In this document: positions 1-9,200 of the stretch, piece by piece
Numbering within the stretch: position 1 is the stretch's first letter
Layout of the letters: each line of letters opens with the position of its first letter
Assembly (NCBI GenBank): GCA_015654715.1
Contig: JAATGK010000463.1
Span: forward strand, 1-17,034
DNA from: Alphaproteobacteria bacterium
GTDB lineage: Bacteria; Pseudomonadota; Alphaproteobacteria; Micropepsales; Micropepsaceae
DNA: 17,034 nucleotides
Direction: 5' to 3'
Position numbers and translations under genes: made by a program
Notes under the pieces: model-generated
Told to the model about the DNA's origin: nothing
The model's database searches: none
The model's input: the letters and a program-made list of their open reading frames with translations, nothing else

Positions 1-889
1 CGCCGATCACCGAGCGTGCCAGCTTGGCGTTTTTGCCGTTGGTCCACAGCGGTATGAGACCGGTGCGGCCTTGGCGGTCGATCGTCACCATCGGAATTTC
101 CGCGCGCGGATCGTTCATGCCGTAGTTGGGCGCGAAAAAACCGTCGGGCTTCACCTTTTTCACGGCTTCGTTCCAGACCGTGTATTGCGCCCAGCGCCGC
201 GCCTTGTTCCACGCCTCGTAAACGCGTTTGACGTCCTCGTTGGTTTCGTTGGAACGCGGCAGATCAAACCCGGTGGCCGCTTTGAACTGGGTGCGGCAGT
301 TGGCGCACCAGCACATGCCGGCGCCGTCCCAACGGTTGCCGAAGAAGCCGTCCGGCGCATAGCGCTCGGCGATCTCGGTCAGTACCTGCGGCATCAGATC
401 GAACATGAAGCCGCCGTTCTGGCAAGTGACATACATGTCGGGCGCGGCCCAGTGGCGGCGCGGCTTACCGTCTTCGGTACAAGCGGCCCATTCGAGATGG
501 GCGGCGAACACCTCTTCGGCCATCGCATGCGGATCGACCCGCGCAATGATACGAAGCCCGAGATTGCAGCAACCATTCACCATTTCGCCGAACAGATCGC
601 GACCACCAAGGTATTTGGCGCGGTGCTGCAACGGCAGCTTGGAGGGATAAAATGCAACACTGCCACCCGCCGACAGGCACACGCCGTCGGCGTGACACTT
701 CTGGAACAGCACGAACCAAAACTCCGTGTCGGCATTCTGCGGATTGTCTTCGGTGAAGGCCACCTGCATCCAGCGCATCGCGGTACGAGTCCACGACGGC
801 GCGCCGGGCGGCATGGCGATGGCGCCGTAGAACGGCGTCGCGGCGAGCAATGCGGCCATTTTCAGGGCGTCACGGCGTGTGGTCTTCAT
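1..889 (-). CDS. Tat-exported putative glycosyl hydrolase (GHL6-like), partial at C-terminus
   Basis: The reading frame starts at ATG 889 and runs off the left edge after 296 residues without a stop. The N-terminus (TRRDALKMAALLAA) is a twin-arginine signal, so the enzyme is probably exported folded to the periplasm. The body resembles the hypothetical glycosyl hydrolase 6 group (PF14871), TIM-barrel proteins with an unproven reaction. Matching stretches are AGGSVAFYPSKLP (about 74-86), RIIARVDPH (113-121), a Cys-Gln-Asn-Gly-Gly segment near 156, and DGFFGNRWDGAGMCWCANC (180-198). In related proteins a beta-galactosidase-type trimerisation domain often follows; here it would lie outside the window. 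It is the last visible gene of the xylan locus, 72 bases after the MFS gene. The ribosome-binding site is weak and a GC hairpin sits just upstream. Family placement is moderately sure; the substrate is unknown. Confidence 0.75.
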   Translation of the reverse strand, partial: MKTTRRDALKMAALLAATPFYGAIAMPPGAPSWTRTAMRWMQVAFTEDNPQNADTEFWFVLFQKCHADGVCLSAGGSVAFYPSKLPLQHRAKYLGGRDLFGEMVNGCCNLGLRIIARVDPHAMAEEVFAAHLEWAACTEDGKPRRHWAAPDMYVTCQNGGFMFDLMPQVLTEIAERYAPDGFFGNRWDGAGMCWCANCRTQFKAATGFDLPRSNETNEDVKRVYEAWNKARRWAQYTVWNEAVKKVKPDGFFAPNYGMNDPRAEIPMVTIDRQGRTGLIPLWTNGKNAKLARSVIG

Positions 890-902
890 GGCTGATTATC
901 GT

Positions 903-919
903 CCGGCCGATACGGCCGG
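903..919 (-). other. Perfect GC hairpin between the MFS and GHL6-like genes
   Basis: CCGGCC and GGCCGG arms flank a 5-base loop, and the structure ends 13 bases before the ATG of the GHL6-like gene. There is no T-run after it, so it is not a classical terminator. It may stabilise a processed mRNA end or damp translation of the downstream gene; that role is inference. Confidence 0.35.
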
Positions 920-961
920 TTCCAGAGATGTGTTTGGGACAGCCGCCGCGCGCACAATATA

Positions 962-2275
962 TTATCGCCCCAAGTCGGCGGCACCTTCCGGCTTGGCCCG
1001 GATCGAAAGCGTCAGCACCGCGCCAAGCACCATGATGCCGGCCAGCGCATACAAGGCGGGATTGGTGCTGTGGGTGGCGTCTTTGATCCAGCCGACGAAG
1101 TATGGGCTGGTAAAGCCTGCGATCTGGCCGGTGCTGTTGATCAGCGCGAGACCGCCAGCCGCAGCCGTCGCTGTCAGAAAGCGCCCCGACAGCGGCCACA
1201 GCATCGGCAACCCTGTCAGCGCACCCATGGTGGCAAAGGTTAATCCCACCATTGCAATCCATAGATCGGTGGCAAACGAAGCCGCCAGCAATAGGCCGCC
1301 GGCTCCCATCAACAGCGGAATTGCCAGATGCCAGCGCCGTTCCCGCCACGCGTCGGCGGAGCGTCCGGCGAGGATCATGAAAATGCTTGCGGCCAGATAC
1401 GGAATAGCGCTGAGCCAGCCGACGGCCGCCAAATCCTGATGGAGACTAACCTTGATGATCGACGGCAACCAAAAGTTGATCGCATAAACTCCGCTCTGGA
1501 TGCAGAAGTAGATGATGCCCAGGAGCCAGATGGAAGGATTGGTCACCACTTGGGCGAAGGAATCGGCCGCAGTTTTGGGGGTGTTCTTGCGGTCTTCGTC
1601 GAGTTCGTGGAACAGCAACTGCCGTTCGGCGTTGCTCAGCCAACTGGCATTCTCAACGCCGTTGCTAAAAGCCATCAGCACGCCGAACCCGAGCACGATG
1701 GTCGGCGCGCCCTGCAGCAAGAACAACCACTGCCAGGCTTCCAATCCTGCCTGATGGCTGGAAAAGTGCACCAGCATCCAACCCGACAGCGGTCCACCGA
1801 TCACGCCCGACAATGGAATGGCAGCCATGAACTGGGCCATGATCCGCCCCCGCCGGGCCGAAGGAAACCAACGCGTGAGATAAAGCACGATGCCGGGAAA
1901 GAACCCCGCCTCGGTAGCGCCGGTCAAAAAACGGATAATGTAAAAGCTTTCGGCGGTGTGCACGAGCAGCAGACTTGCCGAGAGCGCACCCCACAGCACC
2001 ATGATCAAAGCGAGCCAGCGCCGCGCTCCGACCTTGGACAGCATCAGATTGCTGGGAACGCCGCACAGAATATAGCCGATGAAGAACACACCAGCGCCGA
2101 GCCCGTAAGCGGTTTCGCTCAAATGCAGGTCGTCGAGCATTTGCAACTTGGCGAATCCGACATTCACGCGATCCAGGTAATTGAACAGATAGCAAACGAA
2201 GATGTACGGGATCAGGTGCCAGAATGCCTTGCGGTAGACGGAATCGAGCGCACGCTGGCTGCTGGAGTCGGCCAT
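962..2275 (-). CDS. MFS transporter, anion:cation symporter (ACS) type
   Basis: A 437-residue, 12-helix major facilitator protein of the inner membrane. The N-terminal half carries FNYLDRVNVGFAKLQ (about 31-45) and PSNLMLSKVGARRW (TM2-TM3 loop), hallmarks of the ACS subfamily whose characterised members import organic acids and acidic sugars such as hexuronates, galactonate and tartrate. The ATG at 2275 is preferred over a TTG one codon upstream because AGGAAAGG lies seven bases ahead of it. The gene sits 45 bases downstream of the large hydrolase gene and 72 bases upstream of the GHL6-like gene, so it is probably cotranscribed with both. Given a xylanase in the same operon, (4-O-methyl)glucuronate or another acidic product is a reasonable but unproven substrate. 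Confidence 0.88.
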   Translation of the reverse strand: MADSSSQRALDSVYRKAFWHLIPYIFVCYLFNYLDRVNVGFAKLQMLDDLHLSETAYGLGAGVFFIGYILCGVPSNLMLSKVGARRWLALIMVLWGALSASLLLVHTAESFYIIRFLTGATEAGFFPGIVLYLTRWFPSARRGRIMAQFMAAIPLSGVIGGPLSGWMLVHFSSHQAGLEAWQWLFLLQGAPTIVLGFGVLMAFSNGVENASWLSNAERQLLFHELDEDRKNTPKTAADSFAQVVTNPSIWLLGIIYFCIQSGVYAINFWLPSIIKVSLHQDLAAVGWLSAIPYLAASIFMILAGRSADAWRERRWHLAIPLLMGAGGLLLAASFATDLWIAMVGLTFATMGALTGLPMLWPLSGRFLTATAAAGGLALINSTGQIAGFTSPYFVGWIKDATHSTNPALYALAGIMVLGAVLTLSIRAKPEGAADLGR

Positions 2276-2320
2276 CAAAGTGCCTTTCCTGGAACGCGCA
2301 AATGGGAATGCGACACGGCT

Positions 2321-4930
2321 CTACGACTGTCTTTCCACGACTATGTACGGTAGCGCCGTAAACGCAATGGACAAGCCAGGATACATTACCGCACGCCCGG
2401 CAGCGGTCCGGAAAACGGCATAATACTGGAGCGCGTAAGGCGCCGCAGTGGCCGCCGCAGGAATGGTGCCTTGCCAGCCAGCCGGAGTTTTTGTCATGGC
2501 GAGGCTCTGCCATATCTGCGCTTGATTAACCTGACGATACCACAGTACGGCGCTATCGGCCGGTGCATCGGTCGCGAAGTCGAGCGAGAGATTCTGCCCC
2601 GGCGCGTAATTGGCGGGTGGCAGATGGCGCGCCAATCCCGGCAAAATGGCGACCACGGCTTCGGCGGCGGCAATCGCCTCCGCCAGCTTGGGGTCGGCAA
2701 CGGGCTTAGCGGCCGCCGCCAGCTTTTCAACCGCCGCGATATCGGCGTCGATGAGAGGCAGTTTGTCGACCCAGGCGCCGTGCTCGGTGAGGATGTCGCT
2801 CGACCCGAGGTCGCCGTAGACGCCGTCGGCCGTCGCCACGATGTCCGCCCAGGCTTGCCGCGCCTGACGATATTTTGCCAGCGCCGCGTCTACCGCCCGC
2901 TTGTCGCCGTTTTGCTCGAACAGGGCGAACAGAACACCAGCCCTGAATTTCGCGGCGAAGAAGCGGCCCAGACCAGCAAGAATGCGAATGTCGGTGGCAA
3001 GACACACTGCCTCGACCGATGACGGCGCGCCGACCTCTGCCAACTTCGCGTCGATCTCGGCCGCCAACTGTTCAAGCCAAGTTGCCACTTGAACCGGCGA
3101 ACACTTGCCGCTCGCCTCGCCCTTGAGTTCGCCGGCAAACTCGCGCATCGACGAGAACAACTGCGGATCGAGCGGACCGGAATTCTGGAATACCTTCGGT
3201 GCGAACAAATCGCCGTAAGGATTGGGTGTCGGCTCGCCCGCCATCGGCTGATTCCAATAGACTTCTGGCCAATAGGCATCGCACGCCGCCGACGGCATGT
3301 ACGACGTCGTTATGATCGGCAGGATGCGGCTGGCAAGCGCCAGCGCCTTGTGCAAGGAATCGGTGGGTGAGGCCGCCTCGGTCGGATCGTAAAGGCCGCG
3401 GCCGAGCGTGCGATACCAATCGCCGTATTTCTGCCAGTCCCAGTTCGCCCGCAGCTTGGTTGCGGCATAGCCGCTGCGGTCACCACCCGCGACTGCACTG
3501 CCACGTCGGCCGCGATACGTCAGCGGCTCCATCAAATCCGCACCCCGCGAACCGCAAAAGGCGAACATCTGGCCGTAACGCGCAGCCCATTCCGGATCGC
3601 CCCAGGCCAGAACATGCTGCGTGCCGGGGAAAACGCGATGGCGAATCGTATAACGCCGGCCGTCGCGCAACAAATCGGCAAAGCCGTAGCGGGTGAAGGA
3701 ACGCGAACCTTCGCTCAAAGTCATCAGGCCTTTGCCGACCTGGCCAGGCTTGGGCATGTCGAATTCCCGGATGGCCGCCTGATGATAGGGAACCCCCAGA
3801 TGCTCGGCCCAGTATTTCGGCGCAACGTTCACCGGCATACCGGTCGCTAGCGCGTTGTCGATCATCTTGGTGTCGACGCCTTTGGCGTGCAGATCGATTT
3901 CGATCCGCCGGCCTGCCGCCGGAATGCCGGCGAAGACCGTCTTCCAGAACTCATAGCTGCCTTCCTTGATGCCGCTCTCGCCGTGAAACCGCAGCGACAC
4001 CGAGGACACCGCGGGAAGGCTTTTCAACAGCAGCGTGAGGGCGTCGCGGCAGTACGCGGCGTGATTGTCGGGATTGAGGCCTTCGATAGTCGGAACGCCG
4101 GGCGCGGCAGGCCAGTCATAGCCGTGCATCCACAGACCGAGTTCGAAATCGAGGCCGTGCGCCACCGTCTGCTCGCTGATGAACTTCAGGGTTTCGAGAT
4201 TGCGCGCGCGCTCGGCATCGGGAAGACCGGAAACGCGTACCTTGTATGCCGGCACATCGACCAGGAAGGGATAAGTGAAGAGGAAATAGGAATCGGCGAC
4301 ATGGACGAGCGCATCATAAGCCAAGCCGAAGCACAGATGCAGGCGATTGAAGCGGTTTTCGGCCAGCATCGAAAGATAGACCGGCCACATCGCGCGATCG
4401 TGAAACCAATCCGTGTCGTAGGCCTTGCTGGTGAATTGGCGCATAACGCTGCGCACCGGATTGAACGGTGCACTCTTGAGCGGCGTTGCGAAGGATAGCG
4501 CGGTGGCCGGATCGCTCCGCAACCGAACCGTCAACTCGCGCAGGCCGTACATGAGGCCGCGCGCATCGGCGCCCGTAACCTGCAGCGCCCGGCGGCCCGC
4601 GAGCGTGGCGCCCGCGATGGTAAAGCTTTCCGCTACACCCCGCGCCGCATCGCGACCATCGAGGACGATCGCGAACGCATTCTTGGCACTAGCCTCGACC
4701 TTGGCGTGGTGGGCGACGGCAAAACCGGCAGCCACGAGCGCGGCTTCGAGCGCCTTGACGGCGTGCTGTACCGGCGCGCTTGCCGCTGTTTTGTCGGCAG
4801 GGTGTGTGATGAGCGCAATCGGGCCACGCGAGGCTCCATGCGCCAGCGGTGCAGCGGCTCCAACGGCCGCTCCAGCATAAAGAAATCCGCGCCGGCTGAG
4901 TTTGGTATTCTTGCTTTGCGTCGTCATCAT
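2321..4930 (-). CDS. Tat-exported large putative glycoside hydrolase of unassigned family (GH20/GH67-like N-domain)
   Basis: An 869-residue protein starting at ATG 4930, with AAGAAGG five bases upstream (a second ATG follows directly at 4927). A twin-arginine signal occupies the first 33 residues (LSRRGFLYAGAAVG). Residues 36-140 look like the alpha/beta N-terminal domain shared by GH20 hexosaminidases and GH67 alpha-glucuronidases (GADARGLMYGLRELTVRL). Residues about 155-560 look like a TIM barrel, with ENRFNRLHLCFGLAYD (191-206), LRFHGESGIKEG (313-324; Glu318 a candidate acid/base) and PKYWAEHLGVPYHQ (371-384). An alpha-helical region (about 585-765) and a C-terminal beta-sandwich-like domain (about 775-865) follow. 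I do not see the standard GH67 or GH115 motifs, so the activity is open. Position directly after a GH10 xylanase gene (56-base gap) suggests a xylan side-chain or oligomer substrate. Confidence 0.7.
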   Translation of the reverse strand: MMTTQSKNTKLSRRGFLYAGAAVGAAAPLAHGASRGPIALITHPADKTAASAPVQHAVKALEAALVAAGFAVAHHAKVEASAKNAFAIVLDGRDAARGVAESFTIAGATLAGRRALQVTGADARGLMYGLRELTVRLRSDPATALSFATPLKSAPFNPVRSVMRQFTSKAYDTDWFHDRAMWPVYLSMLAENRFNRLHLCFGLAYDALVHVADSYFLFTYPFLVDVPAYKVRVSGLPDAERARNLETLKFISEQTVAHGLDFELGLWMHGYDWPAAPGVPTIEGLNPDNHAAYCRDALTLLLKSLPAVSSVSLRFHGESGIKEGSYEFWKTVFAGIPAAGRRIEIDLHAKGVDTKMIDNALATGMPVNVAPKYWAEHLGVPYHQAAIREFDMPKPGQVGKGLMTLSEGSRSFTRYGFADLLRDGRRYTIRHRVFPGTQHVLAWGDPEWAARYGQMFAFCGSRGADLMEPLTYRGRRGSAVAGGDRSGYAATKLRANWDWQKYGDWYRTLGRGLYDPTEAASPTDSLHKALALASRILPIITTSYMPSAACDAYWPEVYWNQPMAGEPTPNPYGDLFAPKVFQNSGPLDPQLFSSMREFAGELKGEASGKCSPVQVATWLEQLAAEIDAKLAEVGAPSSVEAVCLATDIRILAGLGRFFAAKFRAGVLFALFEQNGDKRAVDAALAKYRQARQAWADIVATADGVYGDLGSSDILTEHGAWVDKLPLIDADIAAVEKLAAAAKPVADPKLAEAIAAAEAVVAILPGLARHLPPANYAPGQNLSLDFATDAPADSAVLWYRQVNQAQIWQSLAMTKTPAGWQGTIPAAATAAPYALQYYAVFRTAAGRAVMYPGLSIAFTALPYIVVERQS

Positions 4931-4986
4931 TGATGCCTTCTTGGGACAAATCGCCTGGTGAATTGTTCGGGCGGATAGACTGGCCG

Positions 4987-6162
4987 TTACCGACGTACCG
5001 CCGCGGCGGAACGGAAGGCAGCGGCGATCGCTTCGCGCATCTGTTTCGGCCGGTAATTGGGATCGTAAGGCGACGGCCGCTTCAACATACCGTCGGCACG
5101 CGGACCGCGTGTCTGCAACCAGGAATGATGATCCACCATTCCCCAAACCATAATGTAAGCGAGCTCGCGGTACCGTAGCATAAAATCAAAGTACCGCCGC
5201 GTCAGATCGGCAATGATCCGGTCGCGTTCGTCGATATCAGCCGGGGTGCCGTCTTCGCTAACGTCGAATTCCGTAACGGCGAGACGATAGCCCATGGAAG
5301 CAGCACCGTCGAGAAAGGACTTGAACCGGCGTTGCTCCTTGTCGTCGAAGACCATATTGCCGCCGACTTCGCCGCGGCGCCCGTCGCCGATATGGGCCTG
5401 GACGCCGAGGACATGAACGGGCAGCCGCGCCGACTTCATCGAAGACAGCAACGAAAGCACGCCGTCGCAATGGCGCTGGCTGTCCTCGGTCCAGGTCATG
5501 AAATCGTTGTAGACCAGGACGCAGCCCGGAGCCGCTTGGTGGGCAGCGTCATAGGCGATTTCGAACACCGCCGGCCCGAGATAGCGCGAAAACACCGTGT
5601 CGCGCGGCTTTCCGGTCAGCGGATCGATCGTCTCATTGACCACGTCCCAAGTGAAGATGCGCGAACCGTAACGCTTGCAAACCGTGGTGATGTGGTCGCG
5701 CAGCATCCGCTCGGCCTCCGTGGCGGGGCGGGAGCCGAAATCGTAATTGAGAAGCCACTTCGGCATCCGGTCGTCACGGTGCCATAACAAGGTATGGCCG
5801 CGCACCTTCATGGCGTTCTTCTCGCCCCATCCGACCACTTTGTCCCCGCGCTCGAACGCGAACGTCGCGGCGTCGGGCCGAACCACGGTCCATTTAAGCT
5901 CGTTGGAGGGCACAACGATGCTGCATTCCTTGCAATGAATTTTCCGAACGCCTTCATCATCGAAAGAGCCCGATACCGAAGTGCTTTTCGTCGAACCGAT
6001 GCAGCTGCCGAACCCCATCAATCCTGCCGCCTTGGCCAAGGCATCCAAGGATTCATCCGATGAAGCGGGTGGTGAAGCCGGCAAAGTTTCGGCGACAGCC
6101 GGTACCACACCGGCCGCCGCCATAAGGCCCAGCCAGCCTCGTCGCGAGACGTCACTTGCCAT
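4987..6162 (-). CDS. GH10 endo-1,4-beta-xylanase, Tat-exported
   Basis: A 391-residue glycoside hydrolase family 10 enzyme that cleaves internal beta-1,4 bonds of xylan by a retaining mechanism. The barrel runs from about residue 40 to 385. Visible landmarks are VRGHTLLWH (120-128), the acid/base region WDVVNETID with Glu177, the VQAHIGD strand (254-260) and the nucleophile region LAVTEFDV with Glu298. Length is normal for a single-domain GH10, with no carbohydrate-binding module. ATG 6162 is chosen because it places a twin-arginine signal (SRRGWLGLMAAAG) at the N-terminus; an in-frame GTG at 6201 would put 13 residues ahead of it and begins inside the terminator-like hairpin. The Shine-Dalgarno is weak (GGA eight bases upstream). 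The gene lies 68 bases after the receptor gene, behind that hairpin, so its level may be set by read-through. Confidence 0.95.
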   Translation of the reverse strand: MASDVSRRGWLGLMAAAGVVPAVAETLPASPPASSDESLDALAKAAGLMGFGSCIGSTKSTSVSGSFDDEGVRKIHCKECSIVVPSNELKWTVVRPDAATFAFERGDKVVGWGEKNAMKVRGHTLLWHRDDRMPKWLLNYDFGSRPATEAERMLRDHITTVCKRYGSRIFTWDVVNETIDPLTGKPRDTVFSRYLGPAVFEIAYDAAHQAAPGCVLVYNDFMTWTEDSQRHCDGVLSLLSSMKSARLPVHVLGVQAHIGDGRRGEVGGNMVFDDKEQRRFKSFLDGAASMGYRLAVTEFDVSEDGTPADIDERDRIIADLTRRYFDFMLRYRELAYIMVWGMVDHHSWLQTRGPRADGMLKRPSPYDPNYRPKQMREAIAAAFRSAAAVRR

Positions 6163-6173
6163 AGAGGCATTCC

Positions 6174-6223
6174 AAAAAAAGAGAAAAGAAGTGGCCGGCA
6201 CGGGGAGGAACTATGCCGGCCAC
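6174..6223 (-). terminator. Strong intrinsic-terminator-like hairpin between receptor and xylanase genes
   Basis: Perfect 10-bp arms (6214-6223 and 6191-6200; GTGGCCGGCA and its complement) enclose a 13-base loop. On the minus strand they are followed by a T-rich tract (6190-6174) ending in seven Ts. It begins seven bases after the receptor stop codon and ends 11 bases before the xylanase start. The loop is pyrimidine-rich and contains CCTCC, which resembles an anti-Shine-Dalgarno sequence. It should end or attenuate most transcripts after the receptor gene. Confidence 0.8.
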
Positions 6224-6230
6224 CTCGCTA

Positions 6231-9200
6231 TTACCAGTTCGCCCGAACGCCGATGGTAAAATACCTACCGACGGCATCGTACAGGAGCTGGTTGGCACCA
6301 CCCAGAGACTTGGCCGACATGAAGTAAAGGCCAGGGTTGGTACCATTGATCGGATCCACCGGCGGACGCGTATTGCCGATGTTCTGGACCGAAATGTAGA
6401 AGTCGGCCACCGAGTCAGCCGTAAGCTCGATCCTCCGGTCCACGGTGGCATCAAGATAATTGACCGATCCGACCGTCGGATCGGCGTAGATCTGGGTGAT
6501 CGATTGCAGCTTGGAGTAGCTGCTGAACCAGCGGTCCTGCAGACTGATGTCCCAATCGCCGAAAGCGTAATCGAAGAAGCCTGTGATATGCCCCTTCGGA
6601 TAGGACGTGAGCGTTATCGGCGCCCCGGCGTATTGCGTGCTCTCGTTGACCGGCTGGTAATTGGCCAGCAGACGCAGCTTCACGGCACCAGGTATACCGC
6701 TGACGAGATCGGCCGGGTTGAAGCCGTAGTTCACTTCGAAGTCGAAGCCCTCCAGAGTCTGATTGGCGGCGTTCAGACTCATGTTGTAGATGCGCGACAC
6801 GAAATTCGCTGGCGAGGAGTCGCTGAACGGCAGCGGGCGGACATACAAAGCACACAGCGGCGAGGTGCCGCCGGAAGATTCGCAGGTTGCCTTGACCGCC
6901 GCTGAGGACGCCGACAACGAGGTAATCGCGTTCTTCAGCGTAATATTATAGTAGTCCACCGACGCTGACAGATCCGACAGGAACGTAGGCGTGAACACGA
7001 TGCCCGCGGTGTAGGTGCGAGCAACCTCTGGCACCAGCGCGGCATTGCCCTGCTGGTACATGTTGACGGGTTTGGTCGGATTGCTGCAAGGCGTCGCGCT
7101 GCAGTCGAGCACATGGATGTCGGTGAAGGTCTGCGGCGAGACTTGCACCGGCGCATACAGATCGTTCAGTGTGGGTGCCCGGATGTCGACGGAGTTTGTG
7201 GCACGCAGCCGGAAGATGTCGTTGATGTGCCAATCGACGCCGATCTTCCAGGTCTCGACTGATCCAGACGTCGAATAGTCGGTGTAGCGGCCCGCGGTGT
7301 TCATCGACAGGTTCTGCACGAACGGCACGTCCTTGACCAATGGAATGTCAAGTTCGGCCGCGAACTCATAGACGTTCTCGCTGACCGGAGCCAACGCCGC
7401 ACCGACATTGCTGTTGTACAGCAGGGTGGAAGTGCCGCAGAGGCGGAGACCAGTGCAGTCCACTGTCGCGGTGGGAGACGCATTGCTCTGGACTTCATAG
7501 CTCTGCCAGCGTGATTCCGCGCTCAACGCACCTTTCACCGTTCCGGCGGGCAAATCGAACAGATCGCCGGAGATGCTGCCGCCGACGTCGTCGAGCTCAT
7601 TCTTGAGCACCATAAAGGTGTCCACGGCGAGGTAATTCGCCATCGACTGTGTCATCGTGCCGGGACCAAACACGTTGAGCGGAACGCAGTTCGCATACTG
7701 CGCGGCGGTCGCCCCCTGCGTAGCCGCGTAGCAAGCCGGAGTGCTGCCGCCAACCAGAACCGCGTCCTCGGCTGCATACAGGCGTTGGTTGTTGATGTTG
7801 GTCGGGTCGTCAATCTTCAACCGCGCCAGATCGTGGGTGTAATAGACGTCCCAGTCGAACTTGCCGAGCAGCGTACCTTCGAAGCCGGTCGTGATGGTCA
7901 CGTTGTCCGCCATGCCGTTGGTCTGGAAGCCGTCATGCGGCCCGCGGACCATGAACTCGGCGAGCTGGAACGCGTTGTTGGTCAGGGTGCCGTTGTTGCC
8001 GAGCGCGGTCTGCGCCGCCGGCGTCAGGAAGGCGTTGTTTTTGAAGAACGTGTTAGGTGTCGTGATGCTGGTTGGCGAACCACCGGTATTGAGCGACCAA
8101 TTGGTGAAGCCCGCTTTGTCGGCGCTTTGCGTGCCCGCCGCCTGGACATAGAACGTCGTCGAATCGTCGATGTTGTAGCTGAAACGACCGAACGACTCAT
8201 AGGTTGTCAGGCCAGCGGTGATCTGGCTGATGGTGTCGTAGATGCCGTCGCCGCCGCTCGAGATACCACTCGTGCCGGTCGCCACCCCGGGATTGAACGG
8301 ACCGATGACGCCCGGTGAGGAAAATTGCATGCCGTTGGCGTTGACGCCGCCCACCGTACAAGTACTGCAGGTGATCCTGCCCCCGAACGCATAAAGCGAC
8401 TGGCGCGCATTGTCCGTTGTGGTGAACGGGCGTTGGGCGCTGCCGTCGCCGGTAAGCAAGTAATAATGGGGCCCTTCCGGACGCGCGTTGTGGGGAATGC
8501 CCTCGGAGCGGAAGAACTGCACCGCACCTTCGACGTGGCCGCGGCCACCGAACAGATCAGTACCCGCCGTCAGACCGACTTTATAAGAAAGCCCGTCGCC
8601 GTAGCTGGAGATGCCGCTGTTCGCATCGACTTTGATACCGGAAAACTTCTTGTCGAGAACGAAGTTTACGACGCCGGTGACGGCATCGGAACCGTAAACG
8701 GCCGAGGCGCCACCGGTGACCACGTCAACCCGGCTGATCAGGGCTTGCGGCAGGGTGTCGATATCGACCGTGCCGTCGGCGTTGGTCGGCGCCACGCGGC
8801 GGCCATCGAGCAGGATCAGGGTGCGCTGCGCGCCGAAATTGCGCAGATTAAGCACGTTGCCCGCGGTGTTCATCGAGGCATTATTGATGGCGCGCGGATT
8901 GTTCGAGCCCTGGAATATCGGCAGCTTGTTCAACGCGTCCGGCATATTGCTGGGCGTGTTCATCTGCAGCTGTTGGGCGCTCACAACGGTCAGCGCCGTC
9001 GGCGAATTCGAGGAATCGGAGATAACGCGCGAGCCCGTCACGGTGACGGTTTCAAGCAAGGCGCCGCTGCCATCGCCGGTGGGAACATTCTCTTTCGTAG
9101 CCGGCACATTGGCCTGTGCCACCACCATCGCGCTGGCGGGCTGGAGCAGTTCGCTGCGGGAGCCGTGGCGCCTGGACACAACCACCGCACCACTACCGTC

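Noticed and set aside
1328..2353. Open plus-strand frame opposite the MFS gene (341 codons)
   Set aside because: Polar, Gln/His/Arg-rich composition is typical of the reverse complement of membrane-protein codons; no motif seen.
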